64,000 nucleotides of DNA from Thiobacillus denitrificans (GCF_001530125.1 NZ_LDUG01000002.1:82049-146048), one strand, 5' to 3'; shown: positions 8,423 to 16,052, counted from the first letter of the stretch. Notes: generated from the sequence alone by a model not told the origin. Made by a program: numbers and translations.

Positions 8423-8553
8423 GAAAAAACGACAGGCGGGGCTGCGTGAAGGGAATTACATTGGACGGCCGGGTCGCTCGATATTGGCGTTGACAGCCCA
8501 CAATTATCCCGTCATCAACCATTCCCTGTCCAGCAATGATCTACCCAACCGAG

Positions 8554-9225
8554 CTAGGCCATCGAATCAGCATCAAGTGTGAAGCTGGCCATCTGGGTCG
8601 AGGCACCGCGTGTCGGGTGGCACTCACCGATATCGTGGAACGCAACGGCATAAGCATGGCGCGCCGCAACACCACAGGCCCAGCGGCGGAATTTGGGGCG
8701 GTCCCACTCGAAGCGATGATCCGGGTGGCGGAATGCCCCCGGATTCATGCCGTGCACCACGTTGTATTCCTGGTTCGGGGTCGTGATCAACACGGTGCGG
8801 GGCCGATAGCAGCCGAACACCGCACGTTCAACCAGGCTGAGCCGGCCCGGGTCAACGTGCTCGATCGTCTCGAGCATGACGGCCGCGTCGAATCCGCGCA
8901 GTTGGGGGTCGACGTCGGTGAATGATGCGTGCACCACCTGGACGCGCCCCGCTGGGGCGAGCGGGTCCAGGCGCAACGCATCGCGTGCCGCGTGAAGCGC
9001 AGCAACCGAAATGTCGATGCCGACGATGCGGCCAAATTGCGCCTGAGCGGCAAGTTTGGCCATCAACACCCCCTCGCCGCAGCCCAGGTCGAGCACGCTG
9101 CGCGCACCGCTGGCGAGCAGGGCATGGGTGATCGCGGCCAGGCGTGCCTCATGCAAGGGCGTCGGCAAGCCGGCGGCATCACCGTGGTCGGCCACCCACG
9201 GCGCGGAATCGAATGCGGGCTTCAA
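8554..9225 (-). CDS. Hen1-type RNA 3'-terminal ribose 2'-O-methyltransferase domain, stand-alone
   Basis: A 223-residue SAM methyltransferase. Motif I is VLDLGCGEG (residues 44-52). The Hen1-specific metal site is visible: E119-T-I-E122-H123, and RHPDHRFEW with H167 and H170. The ERAVFG--RP--VLITTPNQEYN stretch is also Hen1-like. Bacterial Hen1 methylates the 2'-OH of broken RNA ends so that repair by Pnkp is marked against further cutting. Here only the methyltransferase domain is present, without the usual N-terminal ligase-activating half and with no pnkp gene in the window. It precedes sulP but the 242-base gap makes co-transcription uncertain. Confidence 0.8.
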   Translation of the reverse strand: MKPAFDSAPWVADHGDAAGLPTPLHEARLAAITHALLASGARSVLDLGCGEGVLMAKLAAQAQFGRIVGIDISVAALHAARDALRLDPLAPAGRVQVVHASFTDVDPQLRGFDAAVMLETIEHVDPGRLSLVERAVFGCYRPRTVLITTPNQEYNVVHGMNPGAFRHPDHRFEWDRPKFRRWACGVAARHAYAVAFHDIGECHPTRGASTQMASFTLDADSMA

Positions 9226-9529
9226 TGCGCCGGGCGACGCGCCAGGCCGCAGTTGTTCGCGGCACGCGCCCGGCAGGTTTGATTCTGATTCACTGTCAGC
9301 ATGATTCGTCTCCTGATTCTGAGGTCGCTCACGACCCGAATCTTACCGACACCATGGGGCGATTGGGTACAATCCGGTTCTTACGACACGGTGCGCGTGG
9401 GTGAGTGACTCCAAGCCTTGTCGCCACACCGCAGGCCTGAAGCGCGTATCCAAGATCGTTCCGCCGCACCACGGCATCAAGGGCATGCCGCACCGGTCAA
9501 GACCGCTTACAGCAATCGCAAGGATCAGT
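9226..9529. other. Divergent intergenic region, no gene seen
   Basis: This 304-base stretch separates the Hen1-like gene (minus) from the nitronate monooxygenase-like gene (plus). A TACAAT that could be a -10 element for the plus-strand gene lies at 9369-9374; no convincing -35 stands at the right distance. A GTG-initiated upstream extension of the plus-strand frame (from 9401) is not family-like. Confidence 0.4.
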
Positions 9530-10774
9530 ATGAAACGAGTGGATGATTTCCGCCTGCGCTTCGGCAAACGAGAACTGGTGCCGATCGTCATCGGCGGCAT
9601 GGGGGTGGACATCTCGACCGCCGAACTGGCGCTCGAAGTGGCACGGCTCGGCGGCATCGGCCACATTTCCGACGCCATGGTGCAGACCGTATCCGACCGG
9701 CGCTACGACACCAAATTTGTCAGCGAGAAGCTGAAGAAATACAAGGCCAACGTCGCCAGCAGCGACAAGTCCGACGTGCACTTCAACCTCGCCGTGCTCG
9801 AAGAGGCCACGCGCAACCATGTGGGCAGGACCATGGAGGCCAAGCGCGGCGACGGCATGATCTTCATCAACTGCATGGAGAAGCTCACCATGAACCTGCC
9901 GCGGGAAACGCTGCGCATGCGCCTCAGTGCCGCGCTCGACGCCGGCATCGACGGCATCACGCTCTCCGCCGGCCTGCACCTCGGCTCGTTCGCGCTGATG
10001 GAAGACCATCCGCGCTTTCGCGACGCCAAGCTCGGCATTATCGTTTCCTCGTCGCGCGCGCTCGCGATGTTCCTGCGCAAGAGCGCGCGGCTGCAACGCC
10101 TGCCGGACTATGTCGTGGTGGAAGGGCCGCTCGCAGGCGGCCACCTCGGCTTCGGCATGGACTGGGCGAAGTACGACCTCGCCACCCTCGTTACCGAAGT
10201 GCTGGCGTTTCTCAAAGCCGAACACCTCGACATTCCGGTGATCGCCGCTGGCGGCATTTTCACCGGCAGCGATGCCGCCGCCTTCCTCGAACAGGGGGTG
10301 GCCGCGGTGCAGGTGGCCACACGCTTCACCGTCACCAAGGAATGCGGTCTGCCGGACAAGATCAAGCAGGAATACTTCAAGGCGAGCGAGGACGACATCG
10401 AGGTCAACACCATCTCGCCAACCGGCTACCCGATGCGCATGCTCAAGAGCAGCCCGGCGATCGGCGCCGGCATCCGCCCCAACTGCGAGGCCTACGGCTA
10501 CCTGCTCGACGCCAAGGGCAACTGCGCCTACATCGACGCCTACAACCGCGAGGTGGAACTGCACCCGGGCGCCAAGAAGGTCTCGGTCAAGGACAAGACC
10601 TGCCTCTGCACGCACATGCGCAACTTCGACTGCTGGACCTGCGGCCACTACACCTACCGCCTCAAGGACACCACCCGGCGCCTGCCGGACGGCAGCTATC
10701 AGATTCTCAGCGCGGAGCAGGTGTTTCATGACTACCAGTTCAGCACCGACCAGAAAATCGCGCTGCCGGACTGA
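9530..10774 (+). CDS. Nitronate monooxygenase / FMN-dependent (2-nitropropane dioxygenase) family protein
   Basis: A 414-residue TIM-barrel flavoprotein. The family pattern is clear: LVPIVIGGMGVDIS at the N-terminus, GITLSAGLH, VVEGPLAGGHLGFGMDW, IPVIAAGGIFTGSDAAAFLE and GVAAVQVATRF, which form the FMN phosphate site. The last 60 residues carry a cysteine cluster (CLC about 356-358, C-x2-C about 368-371) that ordinary nitronate monooxygenases lack, suggesting a metal or Fe-S site. ATG at 9530 has AAGGA before it. A second, divergent member of the family lies at 19374. The substrate is unknown. Confidence 0.85.
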   Translation: MKRVDDFRLRFGKRELVPIVIGGMGVDISTAELALEVARLGGIGHISDAMVQTVSDRRYDTKFVSEKLKKYKANVASSDKSDVHFNLAVLEEATRNHVGRTMEAKRGDGMIFINCMEKLTMNLPRETLRMRLSAALDAGIDGITLSAGLHLGSFALMEDHPRFRDAKLGIIVSSSRALAMFLRKSARLQRLPDYVVVEGPLAGGHLGFGMDWAKYDLATLVTEVLAFLKAEHLDIPVIAAGGIFTGSDAAAFLEQGVAAVQVATRFTVTKECGLPDKIKQEYFKASEDDIEVNTISPTGYPMRMLKSSPAIGAGIRPNCEAYGYLLDAKGNCAYIDAYNREVELHPGAKKVSVKDKTCLCTHMRNFDCWTCGHYTYRLKDTTRRLPDGSYQILSAEQVFHDYQFSTDQKIALPD

Positions 10775-10819
10775 GCGGCCGTTTCCCCCGCGGCAGCGGG
10801 TGCTCCGCTGCCATCCCGG

Positions 10820-11227
10820 TCAAGGCTGAGTGGGCAGCAAATCCGCCAGGGTGTAGCGATCCAGACTGGCCAGAAAGGCGCGTCCGGCTTCCGCCAGGAC
10901 GGGCTTGAGCGCGCAGGCGGGCATCAGGCGGCATCCTGATTCGCCTGGCCGGAAGCACTCGGCCAGCTCGAACCCCGGTTCCATGTCGCGCACCACATCG
11001 CCGACCCGGATCAGTTCGGGACGGCGCGCCAAGCGGAAACCACCGCCCTTGCCGCGCGTCGTTTCGATGTAGCCCTTGAGACCCAGCTGATGCACCACGT
11101 GCGTGAGATGGTGGCGGGAAATGCCGTGCTCGGCGGCCATCCCCGCCACCGTGGCTTGTATGTCGGGATGGCTGCCCAGGTGAATCAGCATCCTCAGGGA
11201 GAAATCGGTAAAGCGGGTGAGCTGCAT
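10820..11227 (-). CDS. nsrR: Rrf2 family NO-sensing repressor, NsrR type
   Basis: A 135-residue DNA-binding protein with the Rrf2 pattern MQLTRFTDFSLRMLIHL, a winged helix with GGGFRLAR, and three cysteines C91, C99 and C105 for an Fe-S cluster, close to the C91-C96-C102 arrangement of NsrR. It is divergent from a DUF2249 gene, a membrane protein gene and an fmdE-like gene, whose promoter carries an NsrR-like site. ATG at 11227 is preferred; a TTG four codons upstream is possible. Confidence 0.85.
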   Translation of the reverse strand: MQLTRFTDFSLRMLIHLGSHPDIQATVAGMAAEHGISRHHLTHVVHQLGLKGYIETTRGKGGGFRLARRPELIRVGDVVRDMEPGFELAECFRPGESGCRLMPACALKPVLAEAGRAFLASLDRYTLADLLPTQP

Positions 11228-11292
11228 GGCGATGAGCAATTAGATGCAATTGAAAAATAAATTATAGACTCGATGAAACAACATCCTGTGTT

Positions 11293-11318
11293 TATAATAT
11301 GCATTACATTTACATCTA
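11293..11318 (+). promoter_or_regulatory. -10 element overlapped by an NsrR-like operator
   Basis: TATAAT at 11293-11298 overlaps a 23-bp imperfect palindrome (11296-11318) with half-sites ATGCATT and TACATCT. It agrees with the E. coli-type NsrR consensus as I recall it at 17 of 23 positions. It ends 13 bases before the DUF2249 start. Binding by NsrR here would block the promoter until NO destroys the Fe-S cluster. Confidence 0.65.
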
Positions 11319-11331
11319 TAGGACGACAGCC

Positions 11332-11586
11332 ATGAGTGCCCACCTTCACCTTCGCCAGGACAATGTCTACCCCTTCGACGCGCGCGGCATCGCCAAGCGT
11401 TTTCGCCATGCGGCCATATTCGGTGCGCTGGACGCGCTGAATCCGGGCGAACGCATGCGCTTCGTCAACGATCACGACCCGCTGCCGCTGCTCGACCAGC
11501 TGCGCGCCCGCTATGCCGACACCGTTGAAATCCAGTACCTGCAGCGCAACGCAGGGGAAATCGTGATCGACTTCATCCGCAACTAG
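11332..11586 (+). CDS. DUF2249 domain protein, NsrR-controlled
   Basis: An 84-residue protein with the DUF2249 core: VYPFDARGIAKRFRHAAIFG, LNPGERMRFVNDHDPLPLL and a final EIQYLQRNAGEIVIDFI strand. It is a paralogue of the gene at 4225. ATG at 11332 was chosen because AGGACGAC stands just before it, although the frame is open from 11299. It is followed directly by the membrane protein gene (no gap), which suggests translational coupling. The molecular function is unknown. Confidence 0.75.
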   Translation: MSAHLHLRQDNVYPFDARGIAKRFRHAAIFGALDALNPGERMRFVNDHDPLPLLDQLRARYADTVEIQYLQRNAGEIVIDFIRN

Positions 11587-12732
11587 ATGGCGTTGCCGGC
11601 GCTGGTGTTGCTTGCCCTGGTCGCGTTTGCCGCGGCCTTGCTGGGGTCGCCCCACGCCGGACGCGCCGCCGCCCTGCACCTGATTCTGGCGGTAGGCGCC
11701 ATGCCGCTGATCTTCGGCGCCATGAGCCACTTCATTCCGGTGCTCACCCGCACCCGCATCGCTTCCACCGGACTGCTCAGCATCCCCGTTCTTGCCCTGG
11801 CCGGCGGCGCGCTGGTGGTGGGCGCACTCAGCCTGCCCGGCCTGTTCTGGGGACGTTATGCGGGCGCGCTGCTGGCGCTGACCGCAGCCGGCGCGCTGCT
11901 GGCCTGGAGCCGGCGCCGCCGCGCCGGGATGCTGGGGCGGCCGCACCCGTGCCTGGCCTGGTACGACGCTGCACTGGCCTGCCTCGTGCTGGCGCTGCTT
12001 GCCATTCTCGCCAGCGCGATCTGGCCGCAACAGACGATTGCCCTGCACCACCTCCATCTCCATCTCAACACGCTCGGCTTCGTCGGGCTGACCGCCGTGA
12101 GCACCCTCGCGGTGCTGCTGCCGACCGTCGCCGGCAGGCCCGACCCGCAAGTCGGCCCGCGGCTGCGCCGTGACCTGCCGTGGGCGATCGCCGGCACCCT
12201 GCTGGTCGCCGTCGGCTCGGCCTGGTTCGGCCCGCTTGCCTGGATCGGCGGCGCCTTGTGGGTGATCCCGCTGGTGCGGCTGGGGGCAAGCTGGCTGCGG
12301 CTTTATCGCGCCGAGATCCTCGCGCGGCACGGCGCGGCGCCACTGCTCGCCGCCGCGCTGGGGGGACTTGCCCTCAGCATGATTTTTGGCGCCATAAACG
12401 TTATTCCTGCGGCGGGCGCGTTTCGTGCCACCGAACCGGCGTTGGCCTTCGTCAGCGGATTCATGCTGCCCCTGGTGTCCGGCGCGGCCAGTCAGCTGTT
12501 GCCGGTGTGGCTGCATCCGGGCGTGCAAAGCAGCTGGCACACCGAACTGCGCGACCGCCTGGGACACTACGGCGGCGCCCGTGCCGTGCTGTTCTGCCTC
12601 GGCGGGATTGCGGCCGGAATGGGCCACAAATGGGGCCTGCTGCTGGGCGCGGCGACGCTGATCTGGTTTCTGCTGCAGGCCGGCGCCGCGCTGCTGCAGG
12701 CTTATGTCATTCAAAAAAGGAATCCATCATGA
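11587..12732 (+). CDS. Polytopic membrane protein, NnrS / heme-copper-oxidase-I-like, NO-regulated
   Basis: A 381-residue integral membrane protein with about 10-12 helices. Histidine-bearing helices include HLILAVGAMPLIFGAMSHF, the HHLHLHLNTLGF segment and a LLPVWLHPG loop. It resembles in plan the protein at 4667 (both follow a DUF2249 gene) though the sequences have diverged. It is preceded immediately by DUF2249 and overlaps the fmdE-like gene by the ATGA quadruplet. Location in an NsrR-controlled operon argues for a part in NO response or denitrification. Confidence 0.6.
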   Translation: MALPALVLLALVAFAAALLGSPHAGRAAALHLILAVGAMPLIFGAMSHFIPVLTRTRIASTGLLSIPVLALAGGALVVGALSLPGLFWGRYAGALLALTAAGALLAWSRRRRAGMLGRPHPCLAWYDAALACLVLALLAILASAIWPQQTIALHHLHLHLNTLGFVGLTAVSTLAVLLPTVAGRPDPQVGPRLRRDLPWAIAGTLLVAVGSAWFGPLAWIGGALWVIPLVRLGASWLRLYRAEILARHGAAPLLAAALGGLALSMIFGAINVIPAAGAFRATEPALAFVSGFMLPLVSGAASQLLPVWLHPGVQSSWHTELRDRLGHYGGARAVLFCLGGIAAGMGHKWGLLLGAATLIWFLLQAGAALLQAYVIQKRNPS

Positions 12733-13343
12733 GTTATCCGGAATTTTTTGCCGCCGTGCCCCGCCTCACGCTGCACGACCCCCTGGCCGCGCTTCTTGGC
12801 GCTGCCGCAAACGGCCTGATCGAATACGGCTACACCGACGCGGTCAAGCTCGCCGGGCATTCCTGTCCTACCGTCGCGGGCGCCTACCTCATGACCCTCA
12901 AGGCGCTCACGAAGCTCTATCCGGATGGCCCCCCCGAGCGCGGCGGCATCCAGGTCGAACTGAGCGCCGCGCAGGCGGACGGCGTTGCCGGCGTCACCGC
13001 CGCCGTGGCCGGCCTGCTCACCGGTGCCGCGGGCGAAGGCGGCTTCAAGGGATTGGGGGGGCGCTACAGCCGCCGCAATCTGCTGGCATTTGCGACCGCA
13101 ATCGACGCCGAACTCTGCTTCACCCGGCTCGACACGGGCGCGCGCGTGGCGGTCGCCTACCATCCTGAAGTCGTACCGGCCCCACCTGAACTGCAGGAAT
13201 TGATGCCAAAACTGCTTGCGGGCACGGCAAACGCTGCTGAAGAAACGGAATTTGGCCGCCTCTGGCAGTTGCGAGTCAAACGCATCCTGATCGACCACTT
13301 CGACGACTCGGAACTGGTCGTGTGCCGGGAAATCCCGCAGTAG
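12729..13343 (+). CDS. FmdE family protein
   Basis: A 204-residue protein with the N-terminal FmdE pattern: LAGHSCPTVAGAYLM (C46) after a DAVKLAGH helix, followed by a G-rich middle (GGFKGLGGRYSRRNLL). FmdE was first named from formylmethanofuran dehydrogenase operons, but members in non-methanogens have no assigned reaction and are thought to bind metal. It overlaps the upstream membrane protein gene by 4 bases, so it is translated with it and is likely under NsrR control. Confidence 0.8.
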   Translation: MSYPEFFAAVPRLTLHDPLAALLGAAANGLIEYGYTDAVKLAGHSCPTVAGAYLMTLKALTKLYPDGPPERGGIQVELSAAQADGVAGVTAAVAGLLTGAAGEGGFKGLGGRYSRRNLLAFATAIDAELCFTRLDTGARVAVAYHPEVVPAPPELQELMPKLLAGTANAAEETEFGRLWQLRVKRILIDHFDDSELVVCREIPQ

Positions 13344-13403
13344 ACCCCTCCAGGCTGCGGTCAGGCGTGCGCCGCAGGACTGTCATGGCCCTGCGCGAAC
13401 CGT

Positions 13404-13730
13404 CTAGCCGGTACTCCAGGCGCGCGGACGTTTCATCCCGGCGATCTTGCAAACCTGCTTGACGTAACCGTACGCGAACATCTTGAAGAGGGCGTTGCGG
13501 GCGTCGGCCCCGAAATGCTGGGATAGGTGCTTGATCACGTAGCGGGCATCCGGGGCGACCTGGTGCGCTTCGTAGTATTCGCGCATGAAACGGATGACAT
13601 CCCAGTGCGCGGCGGTGAGCTTGACGTTCTCCATTCGAGCGAGGTGTACGGCGAGGTCTTCGTTCCATTCGCCGGGCTCAATCAGATAGCCTTCCTCATC
13701 AAGGCTGGGCAGGTTAACGCTTGCATCCAT
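13404..13730 (-). CDS. DsrC/TusE family sulfur-relay-like protein with only one of the two tail cysteines
   Basis: A 108-residue protein with the full DsrC fold pattern: DEEGYLIEPGEWNEDLA, LTAAHWDVIRFMREYY, and the arm GYVKQVCKIAGMKRP. DsrC carries two tail cysteines 11 residues apart. Here the upstream one is present (Cys94, the only cysteine in the protein) and the distal one is Trp (ending RAWSTG). TusE keeps the opposite cysteine. So it cannot form the DsrC trisulfide in the usual way and may be a regulatory or thiol-carrier variant. It has a duplicated ribosome binding site. Confidence 0.85.
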   Translation of the reverse strand: MDASVNLPSLDEEGYLIEPGEWNEDLAVHLARMENVKLTAAHWDVIRFMREYYEAHQVAPDARYVIKHLSQHFGADARNALFKMFAYGYVKQVCKIAGMKRPRAWSTG

Positions 13731-13731
13731 T

Positions 13732-13757
13732 GTTTATCCTCCTGGTTTATCCTCCTG
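13732..13757 (-). repeat. Tandem 13-bp duplication carrying two Shine-Dalgarno sequences
   Basis: Directly before the DsrC-like start codon the unit CAGGAGGATAAAC (minus strand) occurs twice head to tail. The copy nearest the ATG puts AGGAGG at normal distance. The second copy offers another landing site upstream. It is a recent, exact duplication. Confidence 0.8.
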
Positions 13758-13807
13758 AATGGTGCCTGCCCTCGATAGGCCAGGCGAGGCAAAAACCGGG
13801 CGACAGG

Positions 13808-14377
13808 TCAGGCGAGGGCCGGGATGAGTCCCAGCATGACCAGCAGCGCCCACGCGATGAGTCCGAGTGCGGTGACGACATAGGCGATGTCGAAGGCTTC
13901 CAGACCTTCCTCGACTTTCAGAATGCTCTCCGCCCCGCGGAAGATTAGCGTGACCGAGGCTGCCAAACCCAATAGGGCGATGGCCACGATCAGGGCGATC
14001 TGGCCGGAGAAGAGCGCCAGCGACGACAGCCAGAGGGGCACGGGCGCTACGGCAGCCAGCATGAAGGCATCATGGTAATCACACGCGACCCCCTTGCTGT
14101 TGGCCACCGACTTGATCGCCCAGGCCATGAGCGGGACGGTGATCAGTTCGGCAATGAGAAAAAAGAGTGCCGCCGTGCGCCAGGCCTGCGCGGAAGTGTC
14201 CGGTAACATGACGGCGCCGATATGGTGGCCGGCATACTCCAGCATCAAGGGCGGGATCAGTGAAAACGGCACCACCAGAAAGACGAACAGCTTGAGTGAG
14301 GAGGCTTGCATGCGCGCAAACGCGTCCCACCCTTCATGCGACGAAACGAACAATTTGTGAATCTGTAGGATGCTCAT
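13808..14377 (-). CDS. YIP1 family membrane protein
   Basis: A 189-residue integral membrane protein with five predicted helices and the Yip1-domain layout: an amphipathic N-terminus, a first helix with VPFSLIPPLMLEYAGHHIG, polar AIKSVANSKGVACDYHDAF before LAAVAPVPLW, then two further helices. Function unknown. ATG at 14377 has a strong AAGGAGA. It lies between the DsrC-like gene and a divergent MarR gene with a palindromic site in the shared promoter region. Confidence 0.7.
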   Translation of the reverse strand: MSILQIHKLFVSSHEGWDAFARMQASSLKLFVFLVVPFSLIPPLMLEYAGHHIGAVMLPDTSAQAWRTAALFFLIAELITVPLMAWAIKSVANSKGVACDYHDAFMLAAVAPVPLWLSSLALFSGQIALIVAIALLGLAASVTLIFRGAESILKVEEGLEAFDIAYVVTALGLIAWALLVMLGLIPALA

Positions 14378-14477
14378 GTGAATCTCCTTTTCATCAAGTT
14401 GGTGCCCGGCCGGGTGGGTTTCAGGCCCCTGAACCGGAGTGCCGAAAACACCCCTGAACAGACGAACGTATTTTATA

Positions 14478-14496
14478 TATATCACAACATGATATA
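14478..14496. promoter_or_regulatory. Palindromic operator candidate for the MarR-type regulator
   Basis: TATATCACAACATGATATA has perfect 7-bp arms around 5 bases and lies 34 bases before the MarR start, within the region shared with the divergent YIP1 gene. Size and AT-rich symmetry suit a MarR dimer, so autoregulation and control of the YIP1 and DsrC-like genes are likely but unproven. Confidence 0.55.
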
Positions 14497-14530
14497 AAAG
14501 CCAGCGGAAAACAATCAGGAACGGATCAAA

Positions 14531-14968
14531 ATGCCCCTACCCCCTTTGAGCAAAAAGGATTTCGAGACGCTTTCCGATTTCCGCTATCAGCTGCGGCGCT
14601 TCCTGCGGTTCAGCGAAGCGGCAACGCACCGCCATGGCATCACCCACCTCCAGTACCAGTTGCTGCTTCACGTACGCGGGTTTCCGGATCGCGAGTGGGC
14701 CACCGTAAGCGAACTGGCCGAGCGCCTTCAGTCCCATCATCACGGAGTGGTCTCACTGATCTCGCGGTGCGAGAAGCTGGGGCTGGTGCAGCGCCAGGTG
14801 GGGCGTAACGACCGGCGGGCGGTGGAAGTGCATCTGACACCCAAGGGGAACGAAGTGCTGAATGCGCTCGTGGGTCAGCACCGCGACGAACTGCTCCGGC
14901 TGCAGGGGATCTTCCGCGTACCGGGGCTCGATGAACTGGACGCCGGCAAACAGGCGGGGGAGCGCTGA
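14531..14968 (+). CDS. MarR family transcriptional regulator
   Basis: A 145-residue winged-helix regulator. The MarR core is seen as GITHLQYQLLLHV, TVSELAERLQSHHHGVVSLI (recognition helix) and GLVQRQVGRNDRRAVEVHLT (wing), followed by a dimerisation helix. Ligand unknown. It is divergent from the YIP1 gene across a palindrome. Neighbouring genes (YIP1, DsrC-like) are the natural candidate targets. Confidence 0.88.
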   Translation: MPLPPLSKKDFETLSDFRYQLRRFLRFSEAATHRHGITHLQYQLLLHVRGFPDREWATVSELAERLQSHHHGVVSLISRCEKLGLVQRQVGRNDRRAVEVHLTPKGNEVLNALVGQHRDELLRLQGIFRVPGLDELDAGKQAGER

Positions 14969-15047
14969 TCTATCCGTTCTGCGTCCGGCCCGCCATAGAT
15001 GTGTTTAATCACGGATCAAGCCGGCATCGATAATAGTTAACTGTTTT

Positions 15048-15075
15048 TGTCAGGGATTCGCCTACAAATAAACTA
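15048..15075 (+). promoter_or_regulatory. Sigma-70 promoter candidate for the gene at 15131
   Basis: TTGTCA (15048-15053) and TAAACT (15070-15075) are separated by 16 bases and lie about 55 bases before the start codon. Both hexamers are close to the consensus. Confidence 0.5.
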
Positions 15076-15130
15076 GGCTGTGCAGCAATCTTCTGCGCAC
15101 AGAGTGATTCATTTTGCAGGAGGAAACATC

Positions 15131-15547
15131 ATGAAAAACCTACAGATCAATTATCCGGGTGGCTCCCTCAATTTCCAGAGCGCGAGCATCCTGGCCAAAG
15201 GCATTGCCAAACAGAACGAGGTACAGGAACCCACCATCATTTCCTGGCACAGACGCAGCAATCAGAGCATGTCCCCCAACTACGAGGGTGCCAACCCGGA
15301 TACCTGGTGGGAAAAATACGGTGAAGGCAACGGTGGCAAGCTGGAAATCAATGTGGGAGACGAATACGGGTTCGTCATGATGGACACGCAAGGCTACGAA
15401 ACCCTGGGCGAGATGCCGCTGCGCAATCTGTCGGATGAATCCGGCAATCAGTACCTCTGCTACACCCCCATTCTGGGCAAGACTTCCACAATCCCCACCC
15501 CGGAAGCATGCACCTATCTGGATGAATGGACGGCCGACCAGTTCTGA
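15131..15547 (+). CDS. Conserved-looking protein of unknown function (138 aa)
   Basis: I do not recognise a family. The gene has a near-perfect Shine-Dalgarno (AGGAGG at 15118-15123) and its own promoter candidate, so it looks well expressed. The product is soluble, acidic, without a signal peptide or membrane helix, rich in aromatic and Asn/Gly residues (NPDTWWEKYGEGNGG, MMDTQGYETLGEMP), with two cysteines late in the chain (YLCY, EACTY). It stands alone between the MarR gene and the convergent ubi operon. Confidence 0.75.
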   Translation: MKNLQINYPGGSLNFQSASILAKGIAKQNEVQEPTIISWHRRSNQSMSPNYEGANPDTWWEKYGEGNGGKLEINVGDEYGFVMMDTQGYETLGEMPLRNLSDESGNQYLCYTPILGKTSTIPTPEACTYLDEWTADQF

Positions 15548-15599
15548 ATCCACACCCAAAAAACGCCCGCATCGCGGGGCCACGCGTGATGCGGATTGA

Positions 15600-16052
15600 T
15601 TAGGTCGCCATCAAACGCTGCGCCGCGCGCGCCAGCGGTGTGGGTAAACGGCCAAGTACCTGTTCAGGGTCAAGGGCATCAAGCAGATTTTTGACGGTGA
15701 GGCCGAGTTCGGTGTCGCCTTCGCTCACCAGACGGCGGCTGAAAAACAGGGTGTCGGGGTCTTCGCGGCGGCTGAGCAGCAGCAGGAAGTCGCGGGCGCT
15801 GGCGCTGATGGTGAGGTCGGGGGCACCGCTGTCCGGTGCAAAGCCGCGCTGGGTGACGGTGAAGCGCAGACTGAGCCCGAGGTCCTTGACGCGGATGGCG
15901 TAGCGCCGGCCGACCAGCGCTTGCCAGTCGAGCGTTTTCAGGGCCGGCCACAACAAGCGGTTGGCCATCACTGAAAACGCCAGGCTGGGCGGTGCCGCGG
16001 GGAGCCGGCTGACCACGTTGGCCAGTTGCGGGGGGAAGGCAAGATTCAGCAT
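15600..16052 (-). CDS. ubiT: SCP2-domain lipid-binding protein, UbiT
   Basis: A 150-residue protein with an SCP2 (sterol-carrier-like) domain: FAPDSGAPDLTISASARDFLLLLSRREDPDTLFFSRRL fits the family, quoted here in two parts, the first being FAPDSGAPDLTISASARDF. In E. coli UbiT (YhbT) binds ubiquinone precursors and is needed for oxygen-independent ubiquinone synthesis with UbiU and UbiV. All three are here in one operon. It overlaps the upstream QueD-like gene by 7 bases. Confidence 0.85.
   Translation of the reverse strand: MLNLAFPPQLANVVSRLPAAPPSLAFSVMANRLLWPALKTLDWQALVGRRYAIRVKDLGLSLRFTVTQRGFAPDSGAPDLTISASARDFLLLLSRREDPDTLFFSRRLVSEGDTELGLTVKNLLDALDPEQVLGRLPTPLARAAQRLMAT

Noticed and set aside
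9497..10729. 410-codon open frame on the minus strand
   Set aside because: It lies wholly antisense to the nitronate monooxygenase-like gene and has the low-complexity His/Ala/Arg/Val composition of a GC-rich shadow frame.
11194..12714. 506-codon open frame on the minus strand
   Set aside because: Antisense to the NO-regulated membrane protein; composition dominated by Gln, Arg, Gly and Ala, no family resemblance.
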